This document shows positions 11,041-22,978 of a stretch of 64,000 nucleotides of DNA, in pieces. Location: NCBI GenBank assembly GCA_020002185.1, contig JAHLWY010000237.1, positions 1-64,000 of the forward strand, given 5' to 3'. The translations under genes and the position numbers were made by a program. The notes under the pieces were generated by a model, which was not told where the DNA came from, searched no databases, and saw only the letters and a program-made list of their open reading frames with translations. Source of the stretch: Paraescarpia echinospica. Taxonomy: Eukaryota; Annelida; Polychaeta; Sabellida; Siboglinidae. Positions within the stretch are counted from its first letter, which is position 1, and each line of letters begins with the position of its first letter.

Positions 11041-14000
11041 CATTGCTGTGGACATATGACAGTACATTATCCCTGTCTGTTGGTGACAACACATTGCTGT
11101 GGACATATGACAGTACGAGTACATTATCCCTGTCTGTTGTTGACAACACATTGCAATAGACGTATGTCAGTACATTATCCCTGTCTGTTGGTGACAACAC
11201 ATTGCAATAGACGTATGATAGTACATTATCCCTGTCTGTTGGTGACAACACATTGCAGTGGACGTATAACAGTAAATTATCACTGTCAGTTGGCGACAAA
11301 ACACTGTAGTAGGTGAATGACAATTACCATTGTCAATTGGTGACAACACATTGCAGTGACGTATGACAGTACATTATCCCTGTTTGTTGGTGACAACACA
11401 TTGCAGTGACGTATGACAGTACATTATCCCTGTTTGTTGGTGACAACACATTGCAGTAGACGTATGTCAGTACATTATCCCTGTTTGTTGGTGACAACAC
11501 ATTGCAATAGACGTATGACAGTACATTATCCCTGTTTGTTGGTGACAACACATTGCAGTAGACGTATATCAGTACATTATCCCTGTTTGTTGGTGACAAC
11601 ACATTGCAATAGACGTATGACAGTACATTATCCCTGTTTGTTGGTGACAACACATTGCAGTAGACGTATGTCAGTACATTATCCCTGTTTGTTGGTGACA
11701 TCATTTTTTGCAGTATACGTATGTCAGTACATTATCCCTGTTTGTTGGTGACAACACATTGCAATAGACGTATGACAGTACATTATCACTGTCTGTTGGT
11801 GACAACACATTGCAATAGACGTATGACAGTACATTATCACTGTCTGTTGGTGACAACACATTGCAATAGACGTATGTCAGTACATTATCCCTGTTTGTTG
11901 GTGACAACACATTGCAGTAGACGTATGTCAGTACATTATCACTGTCTGTTGGTGACAACACATTGCAATGACGTATGACAGTACATTATCCCTGTTTGTT
12001 GGTGACAACACATTGCAATAGACGTATGACAGTACATTATCCCTGTTTGTTGGTGACAACACATTGCAGTAGACGTATGTCAGTACATTATCCCTGTTTG
12101 TTGGTGACAACACATTGCAATAGACGTATGACAGTACATTATCCCTGTTTGTTGGTGACAACACATTGCAGTGACGTATGACAGTACATTATCCCTGTTT
12201 GTTGGTGACAACACTTTGCAGTAGACGTATGACAGTACATTATCCCTGTTTGTTGGTGACAACACATTGCAATAGACGTATGACAGTACATTATCACTGT
12301 TTGTTGGTGACAACACATTGCAATAGACGTATGACAGTACATTATCACTGTCTGTTGGTGACAACACATTGCAATAGACGTATGACAGTACATTATCACT
12401 GTCTGTTGGTGACAACACATTGCAATAGACGTATGACAGTACATTATCCCTGTTTGTTGGTGACAACACATTGCAGTAGACGTATGACAGTACATTATCC
12501 CTGTCTGTTGGTGACAACACATTGCAGTAGACGTATGTCAGTACATTATCACTGTCTGTTGGTGACAACACATTGCAATAGACGTATGTCAGTACATTAT
12601 CCCTGTTTGTTGGTGACAACACATTGCAGTAGACGTATGACAGTACATTATCCCTGTTTGTTGGTGACAACACATTGCAATAGACGTATGTCAGTACATT
12701 ATCCCTGTTTGTTGGTGACAACACATTGCAGTAGACGTGATGACAGTACATTACCTCTGGGTTTGTTGGTGACAACACATTGCAATAGACGATGTCAGTA
12801 CATTATCCTGCTTGTTGCGACAACACATTGCAGTAGACGATGACAGTACATTATCCTCTGTTTGGTGACAACATTACTGTAATAGACGTATGTCAGTACA
12901 TTATCCCTGTTTGTTGGTGACAACACATTGCAGTAGACGTATGACAGTACATTATCCCTGTTTGTTGGTGACAACACTTTGCAGTAGACGTATGTCAGTA
13001 CATTATCCCTGTTTGTTGGTGACAACACATTGCAGTAGACGTATGTCAGTACATTATCCCTGTTTGTTGGTGACAACACATTGCAGTAGACGTATGACAG
13101 TACATTATCCCTGTTTGTTGGTGACAACACATTGCAGTAGACGTATGACAGTACATTATCCCTGTTTGTTGGTGACAACACATTGCAGTGACGTATGACA
13201 GTACATTATCCCTGTCTGTTGGTGACAACACATTGCAGTAGACGTATGACAGTACATTATCCCTGTCTGTTGGTGACAACACATTGCAGTAGACGTATGT
13301 CAGTACATTATCCCTGTCTGTTGGTGACAACACATTGCAGTAGACGTATGTCAGTACATTATCACTGTCTGTTGGTGACAACACATTGCAGTAGACGTAT
13401 GACAGTACATTATCCCTGTTTGTTGGTGACAAACACATTGCAATAGATCGCATGTCAGTGCATTATCCCTGTTTCGTTATGACAACATTACTGCAATAGA
13501 CGATAAGCCAGCATTATCCTGGGTTTGTTGGTGACAACACATTGCAGTAGACTTTATGTCAGTACATTATCCCTGTTTGTTGGTGACAACACATTGCACA
13601 GACGCATGTCAGTACATTATCCCCGTCTGTTATGACAAATACTGTGTAGACGTACGTCAGTACATTATCCCTGTTTGTTGGTGACAACACATTGCAGTAG
13701 ACGTATGTCAGTACATTATCCCTGTCTGTTGGTGACAACACTTTGCAGTAGACGTATGTCAGTACATTATCCCTGTTTGTTGGTGACAACACATTGCAGT
13801 AGACGTATGACAGTACATTATCCCTGTTTGTTGGTGACAACACTTTGCAGTAGACGTATGTCAGTACATTATCACTGTCTGTTGGTGACAACACATTGCA
13901 GTAGACGTATGACAGTACATTATCCCTGTTTGTTGGTGACAACACATTGCAGTAGACGTATGTCAGTACATTATCCCTGTTTGTTGGTGACAACACATTG

Positions 14001-14127
14001 CAGTAGACGTATGTCAGTACATTATCCCTGTTTGTTGGTGACAACACATTGCAATAGACGTATGTCAGTACATTATCCCTGTCTGTTGGTGACAACACAT
14101 TGCAGTAGACGTATGTCAGTACATAAT
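11041..14127. repeat. 51-bp minisatellite, about 60 copies, open in frame on both strands
   Basis: A 51-base unit, GTATGACAGTACATTATCCC then TGTTTGTTGGTGACAACACA then TTGCAGTAGAC, repeats for 3.1 kb. Variation is concentrated at a few positions: GACAG or GTCAG, TATCCC or TATCAC, GTTTG or GTCTG, GCAG or GCAA. Degenerate units cluster near 12740-12880 and 13430-13650 and at both edges. Because 51 is 17 codons, the array gives long frames on both strands, a plus-strand MTVHYPCLLVTTHCSRR unit and a minus-strand NVLSPTNRDNVLSYVYC unit. Small indels break these into several pieces, as expected of satellite DNA. I do not call a protein. Confidence 0.95.
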
Positions 14128-14632
14128 TTACCATTTTATGTACATTCATAGTGTCATATTACAAATACAATCTAAAGCAAGGTTGTCTGTGGCATTACTC
14201 AGAAACAATATGTGTTCTAATTATTAGCATGAATTTATGTATATTTTGTTTATATTATGCAATTACATTTCAAAGCTCATACAGGGAATGAACAATGTCA
14301 CATGGGCAAAAAAGTTCTCTCATAAAAAATGAACTGGATATGAATATAAAATTATTTATTATACCAGTACATCCTAATGTTATGTACTTTTTTCTACTTA
14401 AAATAAACAATTACTATCCAAATTGTGTATATTTTAACTTTAACCTAAAATATTATTTACTTAAAATGCATACAGCCGATCACAGATCAAATTGCTGAAG
14501 AGATTTTGAACTACAATTTTCGGAAGATTTATTTTCATATAATTTTGTTTCCAAAAATTACTAAGAATACTTTAATATTAAATGGCAAATTTGTGCATAT
14601 CAAAGTTCTTACTAAACAGCTTTGTCATAATA
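14128..14632. other. AT-rich spacer
   Basis: No gene or element recognised between the satellite and the terminal-repeat fragment at 14633. Confidence 0.35.
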
Positions 14633-14790
14633 CAGTCGAACCTCGCTTTACGGTCACCTCGGTAATACAGCCACCTCGCAAGTAAGGTCAACATAGGATA
14701 GTCCAAAATTATTTTTATAACAGTAAAGTATAGGAAATTAGTCTCGCTAACATGGTCACCTCGTCACTCAGGTTACCTTTTGCCCAGTCC
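14633..14790 (+). mobile_element. Tc1/mariner-pogo-like terminal repeat fragment
   Basis: TA followed by CAGTCGAACCTCGCTTTACG begins at 14631-14633. This is the form of the left terminal repeat of pogo/Tigger-type MITEs, with the usual TA target. GGTCACCTCG occurs twice inside. The matching right end was not found, so the copy is truncated. Confidence 0.45.
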
Positions 14791-14822
14791 CAATGATGAC
14801 CTTAATAACAAGTTGCAGTTAC

Positions 14823-15063
14823 CTGATGATGTCAATAAGGCTGTAGTCACGGTTGTTATGGTTGATCCATGGCATCCAATCCTTCACCAAATACTCGAGC
14901 ATACCAAGGTTGTATCGACATCTTTGTTCCTCTGAGAGTCCACGCCCGTCGAGTGCTTCATGTCAATCGGCTATATGTCGTACACATTCGGCCTCAGTGT
15001 TGTAGTTGTTTTCTTTCATAAAGGATGCAACTCCATGGGACAGCAGTCGTTCTACATCCACAA
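14823..15063 (-). pseudogene. Orphan conserved exon with one stop codon
   Basis: On the minus strand an 80-codon block lies between an acceptor (AACTTATAATATACAG, then exon from 15063) and a donor (ATCATCAG/GTAACT, exon end at 14823). It reads VVDVERLLSHGVASFMKENN near the start. After a TGA at 14965-14963 it continues with HEALDGRGLSEEQRCRYNLG and EYLVKDWMPWINHNNRDYSL. The second half resembles conserved segments of large uncharacterised families expanded in invertebrate genomes, but I cannot name one. The single stop in an otherwise clean exon suggests a recently dead gene or an element-borne gene. No neighbouring exon was found on this strand. Confidence 0.45.
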
Positions 15064-16792
15064 CTGTATATTATAAGTTTAACATGTTGTTTATTTGAAA
15101 TCAATTTCCAATGTAAAGCAGTAATAAATATTTAATTAGATTCCTTTTGCCAATCATATGTCCTGTGCTTAATGCATATATATCATAAATATGTGCAACG
15201 TTATATATGCAATACCATATTCAAAATGATTAACTTTATTAAAAGTAATAAATGAAAAAGAATTAAAATAATAGAACTTACATGCTGTAAGAAACCACCT
15301 GCATCATATAAATTAGCTGGACAATACGCAGTGTGTAAACAGAATCGTTAGAAATAAGTTAGCCAGTTCTAAACAGAGTGGACGCAGCCGAGATTCGGAA
15401 TGAACTAGATAATTTGAAATGTGTAAATTGTATAAGAAAAGTATTGACACAGCTCGGCGCCCCGGTAACATAAATCAGGGGCGGGGCAACATTAATCCAG
15501 AATTGCATAAGCAAGGTATGTAGGGCGGTTCGCATCTTGCAGGTGTGTACCATTAATTCAACCGGTATTCTCTACCAGGGATCGATTATCATTTATTTTG
15601 TTTTGTGGAAGTCGCAGTGTGGAACAAAGAAATTCAATAGAGGGTACACTATAATTCACATTCTGTAGATTGAAAAAAAACGCTCATCCTGCCGGATTGA
15701 CAGGCAGAACGTGGTTAGGTTATACTGACGTCCTTGCAGAGATGGAAGCCTTAATAAGTGAAGTACGCATGTGCAGTGGTCTACGGATGCATAAACATGC
15801 ATGCGTGAAGAAGGTTTGCCGGGAAATAAAGTAGGGTTTTAAAAGGGATGTTGAGGAGAGAATCTAGACAGAGAGAGGAGAGGGGGCGCGAAACTCCACA
15901 GGGACGGTCGAAGATGTCTCTGGCATTTCATTAGAATCTAAATTACAACTTTAATATGGGACTGTTTGCCCATACTGTTTCTCTTAAAATTACCGGCAGA
16001 CTTTTTACATTTCAAACGTAGAGGCTCTGGAGGAAGCGGGAATGTAGTACGGCCAAATCCAGAGTCTTGATTTCACTTAGCTGATGAGTTAAGGCAGAAT
16101 TTACATTATATGCTTTGCAATGCAGTGTTTACACAGTGTACTGTATAGGCCTTGCCAATACGTTCATGTTCACTGTTATGAATGAAAATTAAAAATTCAC
16201 TCAGTAATTTCACTATGCATAGTACGACATATGCCGTCTAGTGTCAACCACGTGAAAACAGCGTCTATTACTTGCAACAATAATCATATAACAAATATTT
16301 TCTAAATACGAAACGCCGCGCTAGTGAACGTGAGCGATAAAGGGGAAATGCCTAGAATGCACTTGACAAATTGATAACTAAAAGTTCTGGTTCTTTTTAA
16401 AACTTAGATTCTACAGTTTATAAAGAATGTGAGGGCGCTTAAATGGCGTTTGTATATCTAACAATAGATGAGTATTTTGCAATTTGATATTTTTTCTCGA
16501 AAATGTTCGTACTATCGCGTCACTCAAATTCAACTTACGAATATTAACTATTCAGATCCGAAAAAGCATTACGGTTACACTGGTTCGCTCCCTTGGTTAT
16601 CAATAAGTGAATTCGTTACCAGGTATCATTAGAAAACGACATAAATGTATAACATGCAGCAATTGAAAAAGAGCCTCAAAAACCTACCGAGTGGGCGGAG
16701 CTGAACTTGTCAACATTTAGTGCGCATGACCAGAGCCTGCCAACCTCCTGAGTACCCCCAGTGATCGTATACTTATATTATTGTCTTTGGTG
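15064..16792. other. Non-coding spacer
   Basis: No convincing exon, repeat array or element end was found. Short words near 16690-16760 (minus: GAGGTTGGCAGGCTC, GCATGCGC) also occur near 7510-7550 in the plus orientation. This hints at an old dispersed repeat. Confidence 0.3.
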
Positions 16793-16848
16793 TCTTAGGT
16801 ACGGAAGCGTAGTAAAGACATGCTGCAAATCATAAAACACATAACTAG

Positions 16849-17074
16849 TTTCTTGATATAACAAGAAACTCTTTAATAAATGGTTTCTTGATATAACAAG
16901 AAACTCTTTAATAAATGGTTTCTTGTTATAACAAGAAACTCTTTAATAACTGGTTTCTTGATATAACAAGAAACTCTTTAATAAATGGTTTCTTGTTATA
17001 ACAAGAAACTCTTGAATAACTGGTTTCTTGATATAACAAGAAACTCTTTAATAACTGGTTTCTTGATATAACAA
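16849..17074 (+). repeat. 35-bp tandem units, each holding a 20-bp palindrome
   Basis: The unit is TTTCTTGWTATAACAAGAAA plus a 15-base spacer CTCTTTAATAAMTGG. The form TTTCTTGTTATAACAAGAAA is a perfect 20-base palindrome, and the GATATAAC form has one mismatch. Units start at 16849, 16884, 16919, 16954, 16989, 17024 and 17059, the last cut at 17074 by an insertion. Another two and a half units follow at 21882-21966. Confidence 0.95.
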
Positions 17075-17084
17075 CCCTTGGCAA

Positions 17085-17745
17085 AAAAAACTATAAATTT
17101 CCTATAAAAAACTACAGGATTTTTGCGCATAGTTTTCTGTAGAAAACTATAGGAAATTTTCTATAGAAAACTACAGGATTTTTGCGCATAGTTTTCTATA
17201 GAAAACTACAGGAAATTTTCTATAGAAAACTACAGGATTTTTGCGCATAGTTTTCTGTAGAAAACTATAGGAAATTTTCTATAGAAAACTACAGGATTTT
17301 TGCGTTTTCTATAGAAAACTATAGGACATTTTCTATAGAAAACTACAGGATTTTTGCGTTTTCTATAGAAAACTATAGGAAATTTTCTATAGAAAACTAC
17401 AGGATTGTTGCGTTTTCTATAGAAAACTATAGGAAATTTTCTATAGAAAACTACAGGATTTTTGCGTTTTCTATAGAAAACTATAGGAAATTGTCTATAG
17501 AAAACTACAGGATTTTTGCGTTTTTTTGTAGAAAACTATACGACATTTTCTATAGAAAACTACAGGATTTTTGCGGTTTTCTACAGAAAACTACAGGACA
17601 TTTTCTATAGTTTTTTTTATAGAATATTCTATAGGACATTTTCTATAGAAAACTATAGGAAATATCCTATAGTATTTTCTATGGAATATTTCCTATAAGA
17701 AATACCCTATAGGCTATATCCTGTAAAAAATATTCTGTATGACAT
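17085..17745. repeat. Left subterminal array of CTATAG palindromes
   Basis: TTTTCTATAGAAAA, a perfect 14-base palindrome, recurs with AACTATAGGAAA and AACTACAGGATTTTTGCG between copies, giving a unit of about 50-60 bases. The first units carry GCGCATAGTTTTCTGTAG. Later ones shorten to GCGTTTTCTATAG. The far end becomes irregular near 17600-17745. Confidence 0.92.
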
Positions 17746-18235
17746 ACTCATTAACAGACGTGCACGTTAATCTTCAAATATTTGTATTATATTATATATT
17801 CAAATACATTAATCATACAGGCAATCTACAGTAATATCCAAGCATATTGAATGACCAAATAAAACAAATACAAAATAAAGTATATTGAGCATACATGTAC
17901 ATAAATGCAAGCAATGCTAATAATGACACCAATCATTTCTCAAATCCTTATGTATACATTATAATACATTATGAACAATTAAGTATATGATAAATACAAA
18001 AAAAGACTATTGAGCATACATGTCAAGAAATTAATCCTTAAATACTCGTGAACAGTAATGAGCCATTATCTGAAATAGCACAGACTACATGTCACAATGA
18101 CATTCACAACAGGGATAGCAAGACAAATATTGTTGGAAACATTAAATATATTACTACTAAAATACACATCAATTAACATCCATGTAGGAAACAAATTAAA
18201 CATGGTAATACACTTTTTTCTTACATAGGCATTGG

Positions 18236-18490
18236 AACCTGCCGGGGGGCTTAGTTCCTAATAGTTGTGGATTAGGAGCTTAGCTCCCCAACATTTAGGA
18301 AGGGGTGTGCAGTTTGTGGTGTATGGGGGCTGGAGATAGGATTACCCCTAAATATTGCGGAATGGGGGTGCTTATTTAGGTTTTCAGAGTGCCATAAGGT
18401 GGTTTTTTCAGCGAGCCTCAAGGGGGTGCAGATCGAGATGTCTGGAGAACCTCAAGGTGGGTTTTTTTGGAACGCCCCCTTCCCTGTTCC
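18236..18490. repeat. G-rich dispersed repeat, copy 1
   Basis: Contains TAGCTCCCCAACATTTAGG, ATAGGATTACCCCTAAATATT, GGGGGTGC and CCTCAAGGKGGG words. The same words occur in similar order at 27620-27960 (TAGCTCCCCAAATTTTGGG, ATAGGATTAGCCCCCGAATATT, CCTCAAGGAGGGTGCA). No coding frame. The family is unclassified. Confidence 0.5.
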
Positions 18491-18517
18491 AATGCCAGTG
18501 ACTTAATATACACTGTA

Positions 18518-18890
18518 CTCTGGTATACTACCATGGTATTTTTAAACAGGTACAACATGGTATTTTCATACATGGTACAAACACCAAAGATTGCCAGTCA
18601 GTAAGCGACATATCATGTCATTTTTGTACATCGCATCGTCAAATTATGTTGATAAACAACATATCTCAATATAAGATTTGCCATTATTTTTGCTATTGGC
18701 GGTTTTGTAAAAAGAATTCTGAAAAGTACCTTTAATACATATTTGTATTGAAATATATACTTTTTCATTTTATCATATTTTAACCTTTCAAGATTATTTG
18801 TATTTAAATACATGTCAATGAATTTGACCCATATCTGCTGGTATACTACCACGGTATTTTGAAACAGGTACAACATGGTATTCCATTTGA
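18518..18890. repeat. Direct repeat pair of about 50 bases, 320 bases apart
   Basis: CTGGTATACTACCATGGTAT near 18521 recurs as CTGGTATACTACCACGGTAT near 18838. In each case it is followed within 10-20 bases by AACAGGTACAACATGGTATT. The intervening minus-strand frame (18613-19020) has no recognisable product. Confidence 0.7.
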
Positions 18891-19264
18891 TATTGACAAA
18901 GAGAGCAAGGAAGACGTGTGGTAGAAAGAGAAAACCGAAATCACTTGGCATGATAGTGTCAAGAGGGTAGGGGTGAACAGTTGATAGTGACTCTAAGCAA
19001 GATGGGTTGTTTATCAACACTTCTAGAATGTTAGATTGGAAACTGTTGTTGGGTCAGTCATTCTGACTGAACATAATTGGCATGGTTGAATGATTTTCTT
19101 CCATTACTTGGAACGCGGTGTACCACACTGTATTTATACACTCATGCATTATTACCAGTGCATAACAATAATATATATAGGAAGGGTTTAAGGGTAAAAT
19201 ACAATAAACGTCATGCGGCTCTGGTGACATATTTGCCTAGGCAAAATTGCAGAATTGAAATGTA

Positions 19265-19419
19265 CAGTAGAACCTGTCTTGAGTGACCGCCACTTCAGCC
19301 TAGCAAAAGTGGTCTTTCAAGACGGGTGGTCGCCCATGACAGGTCAATAAACATTGAAAATATGGTCAATTTCAAGAGGAACCGAGAAAGCAGGTGGTTA
19401 TCCAAGACCGGTTCTACTG
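19265..19419. mobile_element. Mariner-type MITE, 155 bp, TA target
   Basis: TA then CAGTAGAACCTGTCTTG at 19263-19281, and CAAGACCGGTTCTACTG then TA at 19403-19421. The ends are inverted copies with one mismatch over 17 bases. TA flanks and CAGTAGAACC ends are the hallmark of Tc1/mariner-related MITEs. It lies inside the 4.8-kb element and so inserted later. Confidence 0.85.
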
Positions 19420-19849
19420 TAAAAAAAAATAGTTTGGGTGTAGATATCGGTCATTATGACTATTGCGCTTTGCCCTGAAACCTTACACATGTACCATATT
19501 TATTGGTCAAATAAATTGATTCCGAGTTCTGTATTGCAATATATACATTATAATTGTACAGAGTATGTTATCATAATATTCAATAATTCAGAATGCGTAC
19601 ACACAAACAGTATACCACTTATATTGGTATCAGTGCTGTCAGAATGGACAAATCTTGCTTTTGGACATCAGTGATGACACGAACCTGAAATAAATGGAAC
19701 AGAACACAATAAAAATACAATATGTGTGGCTTATATTATACATAATAAATCTAAAAACTGGAACATTTTAACAAATACTTAATATTCAGCAAAGTCCTAT
19801 TACAATGTTGCACTGTGGTTTTATCTCGTAGTATTCTCATCTACATGCC

Positions 19850-20075
19850 CAACAGGTAGTAAGTCCACTACAGGATGGACTCAAATTAGCTCATTTATCC
19901 CATGTGTGGGATCTTTTACTTCCTCTGGCAGATAACAGTTAGAAGGGAGCAATGGCCTAGTGTATTTTCCAAGAGAACAAAATTTCCCAAGTTTTTTTAA
20001 ACTGTGGCCGATAGTTGGATTTGAGTCCAGTCCCCTCGACTGGTGCTTTACCACTTTGCCACCGGTTCCCATTAT
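19850..20075 (-). mobile_element. tRNA-derived SINE, minus strand
   Basis: On the minus strand a pol III A-box-like TGGCAAAGTGGT (20062-20051) is followed about 20 bases later by a B-box-like GGACTCAAATCC (20029-20018). The spacing and sequence suit a tRNA-related SINE head. The body continues to about 19850, with AAATGAGCTAATTTGAG in it. The 3' boundary is uncertain. Confidence 0.55.
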
Positions 20076-20219
20076 CGGCAGTAGTCGGTACCCATATAAT
20101 TTTTGAACAAGTAGGTATAGTACTGTGATAGTAATCTACCTTTATATATATCACTATTATCAGGATTAGTAACACTAACAAACAGACAACTAAATTGTTA
20201 ATATTGTTATTATGAATCA

Positions 20220-21117
20220 AAATAAATAGTTGTTTAAATCATTGGCATTGCCATTAGGCATTACATACATTAGTATAGACTTGATGTTTATATCTAAAAA
20301 TGTTAATTATACCTACGGCTACACTAGTCCCTAGTTGGCTATGGCCTATGCATCATAAAAAAGGAAAAAAAAATTGAACTTGAAACACACACATATTTGC
20401 ATTCTATTGTCATTTAATTTAGGGTATTTTTTAACAGTCTGAGTTGCATTTTACTTGTTTTTATTATTCATTCACGTGGCCATGGCAATGCAGTTGGTTA
20501 CTTGGTACGTACAACGAAATGAGCGACAATTGAGGCAAATCTACTCTAGTAGGTCGAGGCCACCTCAAACAATAATTGACATACACAAAACATATGGAGT
20601 GACGGAATGATCGATTTGGTATAGAAGAAAACGAGGGAAAATCGTTGCATCGATGCAGGTTGGAATTGGCGGTTACGCAAACGGCTGTCTGTCTATAACT
20701 ATTTCGTAATATTGTTAACAGTATTTTACTCTGTGGATCAAATAGTTATAAAAACAACACACAGCAATCTTTGGCAACGTCCTACCGTTTGTCTCGTGGC
20801 ATGAATGGCCGAAATGTCTTCATTATAATGACTCTGTCCGCAATCTACCGACTTTGCGCTAGGCCGTCTGGCCTTCTTCTGTTTGAAATTAAACGTTACG
20901 CGCCGAAATGACTCACGGGTAATAACATTATGGGATGCGGTAGCGGCGCTGCCGGATTCATAACAATATATGCTTAGCTAAATGTTTCGGTATAAAATAA
21001 TACAGTAGCATCGTTTTAGTTTACAACATACTGACATATATATTTATATGTAACATCCACCACATGTATACATAACAAAAAAATACATACATGTTTCTAA
21101 AACAGTGGTTAAAAGTT
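20220..21117. other. Central spacer of the 4.8-kb element
   Basis: A short plus-strand frame near 20488 (MAMQLVTWYVQRNERQLRQI, 41 codons) ends in a stop and has no visible continuation. Otherwise no feature is seen. Confidence 0.25.
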
Positions 21118-21870
21118 TCCACAGAATTCTATAGAATATTCTATAGTTTTCTGTAGAATCCTACAACAAAAACTATAGGTTCTCTAAAATATATAGGATT
21201 GTATAGAATATTCTATAGTTTTCTATAAAATCCTACAAAAAACTATATGTTCTCTAAAAACTATAGGATTGTATAGAATATTGTATAGTTTTCTGTAGAA
21301 TCCTAGAAAAAACTATAGGTTCTCTAAAAACTATAGGATTCTATAGAATATTCTATAATTGTCTATAAAATCCTACAAAAAACTATAGGTTCTCTAAAAA
21401 CTATAGGATTCTATAGAATATTTTATAGTTTTCTGTAGAATCATACACAAAACTATAGGTTCTCTAAAAAACTATAGGTTTCTGTTGAATATTCTATAGT
21501 TTTCTATAAAATCCTACAAAAAACTACAGGTTCTCTAAAAACTATAGGATTCTATAGAATATTCTATAGTTTCATACAGATTCCTACAAAAAAACCTATA
21601 TGTTGTCTTAAACTATAGGATTCTATAGAATATCCTATAGTTTTTTGTACATTCCTACAAAAAACCTATAGGTTGCCTAAAAACTATAGGATTCTATAGA
21701 ATATTCTATAGTTTTCTATAGAATTATATAAAATATTCTATAGAATTCTGTAGGAAATTAAGATTTCCATAGCCAATTTATAGTTTTCTATATAATACTA
21801 TAGAATAGTATAGAAAAACTATAGAATACTACAGAATACTATAGGAAATTTATAGTTTTCTATATAATTG
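21118..21870. repeat. Right subterminal array of CTATAG palindromes
   Basis: A unit of about 60 bases built from ATTCTATAGAATATTCTATAG, TTTTCTGTAGAATCCTACAA and AAACTATAGGTTCTCTAAAA repeats about ten times. ATTCTATAGAAT is a perfect 12-base palindrome. The units differ from those of the left array although both are built on CTATAG. Confidence 0.9.
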
Positions 21871-22852
21871 TTTGCTAAGGGAAGAAACTCTTTAATAACT
21901 GGTTTCTTGATATAACAAGAAACTATTTAATAACTGGTTTCTTGTTATAACAAGAAACTCTTTAGCTGTCTATAAATAGATTATAACTGGTATCTTGACA
22001 AAACAATAAATATATATAAATAGACGAGGAATCCTAATGTAGATGGCTAGTGGCCCCAGCTTGTTGTGGGGAGGTCACCGCATGTTATCAGTTTCAAGCC
22101 TAGCCCTTGGGCGTCGTTTTATGAATGGTATTTGTTATTTATTTCACTGCTTCAATTAAATTTATGATGAACTGACAGCTACAGCTATACATGGTTGGCA
22201 TAATTCTTGTAAAGGTCGCTAGGTGGCGTAAGGTGGTACCTGTTTATTTTGTCACGGCGTGATTAAAAATAAGTTTTTGCAATTCAACGTTTCATTTTTG
22301 GCTGTGACACTAGTGTAGAATTACTGTCAACATATTGCATTGTTTGGACAAACAAAAATTTTATCAAGATTCGCGATGAATGTCCCAGACTTATTCGTGC
22401 TGACCATGGCACAGAAAATGGGCATGTTAAACAAGTTCAGCAATTTCTGCGTCGCAACAAGAACGATTCGTTTGCTAGTGAGAACAGTTTCGTGTACGGC
22501 AGAAGCACTTCAAATCAACGAATTTAAAATTGGTGGGGAATTTTGCGTAAGCCAAATGCATAGTTTTGGATGAATATATTGGAACAAATGAAAGATGAAG
22601 ATCTGTTCTCCGGAGATTTCCTCGACAAATGCCTCATACAGTTTTGCTTCTTGAACATAATACAGGTACGTTAACGTTCGTTATATTGGCACATGTGCCT
22701 TTGCATAACTTATTCAATGATGGTGCTACTTCATCTGCACACACTCCACGCGCTCTACGGTTTTTACTTTCTAACCATGTATTTTGATCCGGTAAATTAT
22801 AAAAAATAATATCCTTGCGTATGGTATGCAGTGTTCTAGGACCCTCCCCATG

Positions 22853-22978
22853 TGTGACGCGGTAGCTTAGTGTTAGTGCATCGGATTCTCAGCAGAGACC
22901 CTTGTGCAAGTTTTTTTATTCGTCAATGCTCCTGTTCACTCAGCTGAATAAATGAGTACATGGCTATAGACAAAGGTG
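22853..22978 (+). mobile_element. tRNA-derived SINE in the pseudogene intron
   Basis: GTAGCTTAGTGTTAGTGCA at 22862 fits a pol III A box. The following TCACTCAGCTGAATAAATGA near 22935 resembles the GTTCAC-CCAGCTG-AATG segment common in SINEs of marine invertebrates. The B box is degraded. Confidence 0.5.

Larger units (their letters stand above)
17075..21881. mobile_element. 4.8-kb inverted-repeat DNA element inserted in the palindromic array
   Basis: The left end reads CCCTTGGCAAA at 17075. The right end reads TTTGCTAAGGG to 21881, the inverted complement with one mismatch. A second shared segment, CTATAAATTTCCTATA, lies a little further in at both ends. Flanks are ATAACAA on the left and AAGAAACTC on the right, while the uninterrupted unit reads ATAACAAGAAACTC. 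The target duplication is therefore AA or at most 2 bp. Both subterminal regions are arrays of CTATAG palindromes. The interior holds a mariner-type MITE, a SINE and a G-rich repeat but no transposase. The longest frame, 135 codons on the minus strand at 19020-18613, shows no recognisable domain. It is probably non-autonomous. I cannot assign a superfamily. Confidence 0.7.
16793..22365 (+). mobile_element. Unclassified repeat, family with 35-bp palindromic units (copy 1, interrupted)
   Basis: The left part (16793-17074) starts near TTAGGTACGGAAGCGTAG and GACATGCTGCAAATCATAAA, then enters a 35-bp palindromic array. The right part (21882-22365) resumes that array in mid-unit. It then runs through GACGAGGAATCCTAATGTAG, GGCCCCAGCTTGTTGTGGGG and CACTAGTGTAGAATTACTGT to GGACAAACAAA. 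The same sequence, uninterrupted and inverted, occurs at 44085-44916, which fixes both boundaries. Removing 17075-21881 would rejoin a single array. No coding frame is present in the family's own sequence. The two ends are not inverted copies of each other, so this is not a standard cut-and-paste MITE. A Helitron-like or other non-autonomous element is possible. The right edge abuts the integrase-like pseudogene. Confidence 0.75.

Noticed and set aside
11041..14127. CRISPR-like array
   Set aside because: The whole 51-base unit repeats with no unique spacers, and the sequence is eukaryotic. It is a minisatellite.
11056..14151. Long frames on both strands (up to 232 codons) in the 51-bp array as a repetitive secreted protein
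   Set aside because: The frames exist only because 51 is divisible by three, occur equally on both strands, are broken wherever a unit has an indel, and no signal peptide or stable start is present.
15359..15553. 64-codon minus frame, or a tRNA-like word GGTTCGCATCTTGC nearby
   Set aside because: No domain, no paired stems, and no A box at the right distance.
18613..19020. 135-codon minus frame as transposase of the 4.8-kb element
   Set aside because: It shows no catalytic motif, is AT-driven in composition, and is flanked by a local direct repeat pair.
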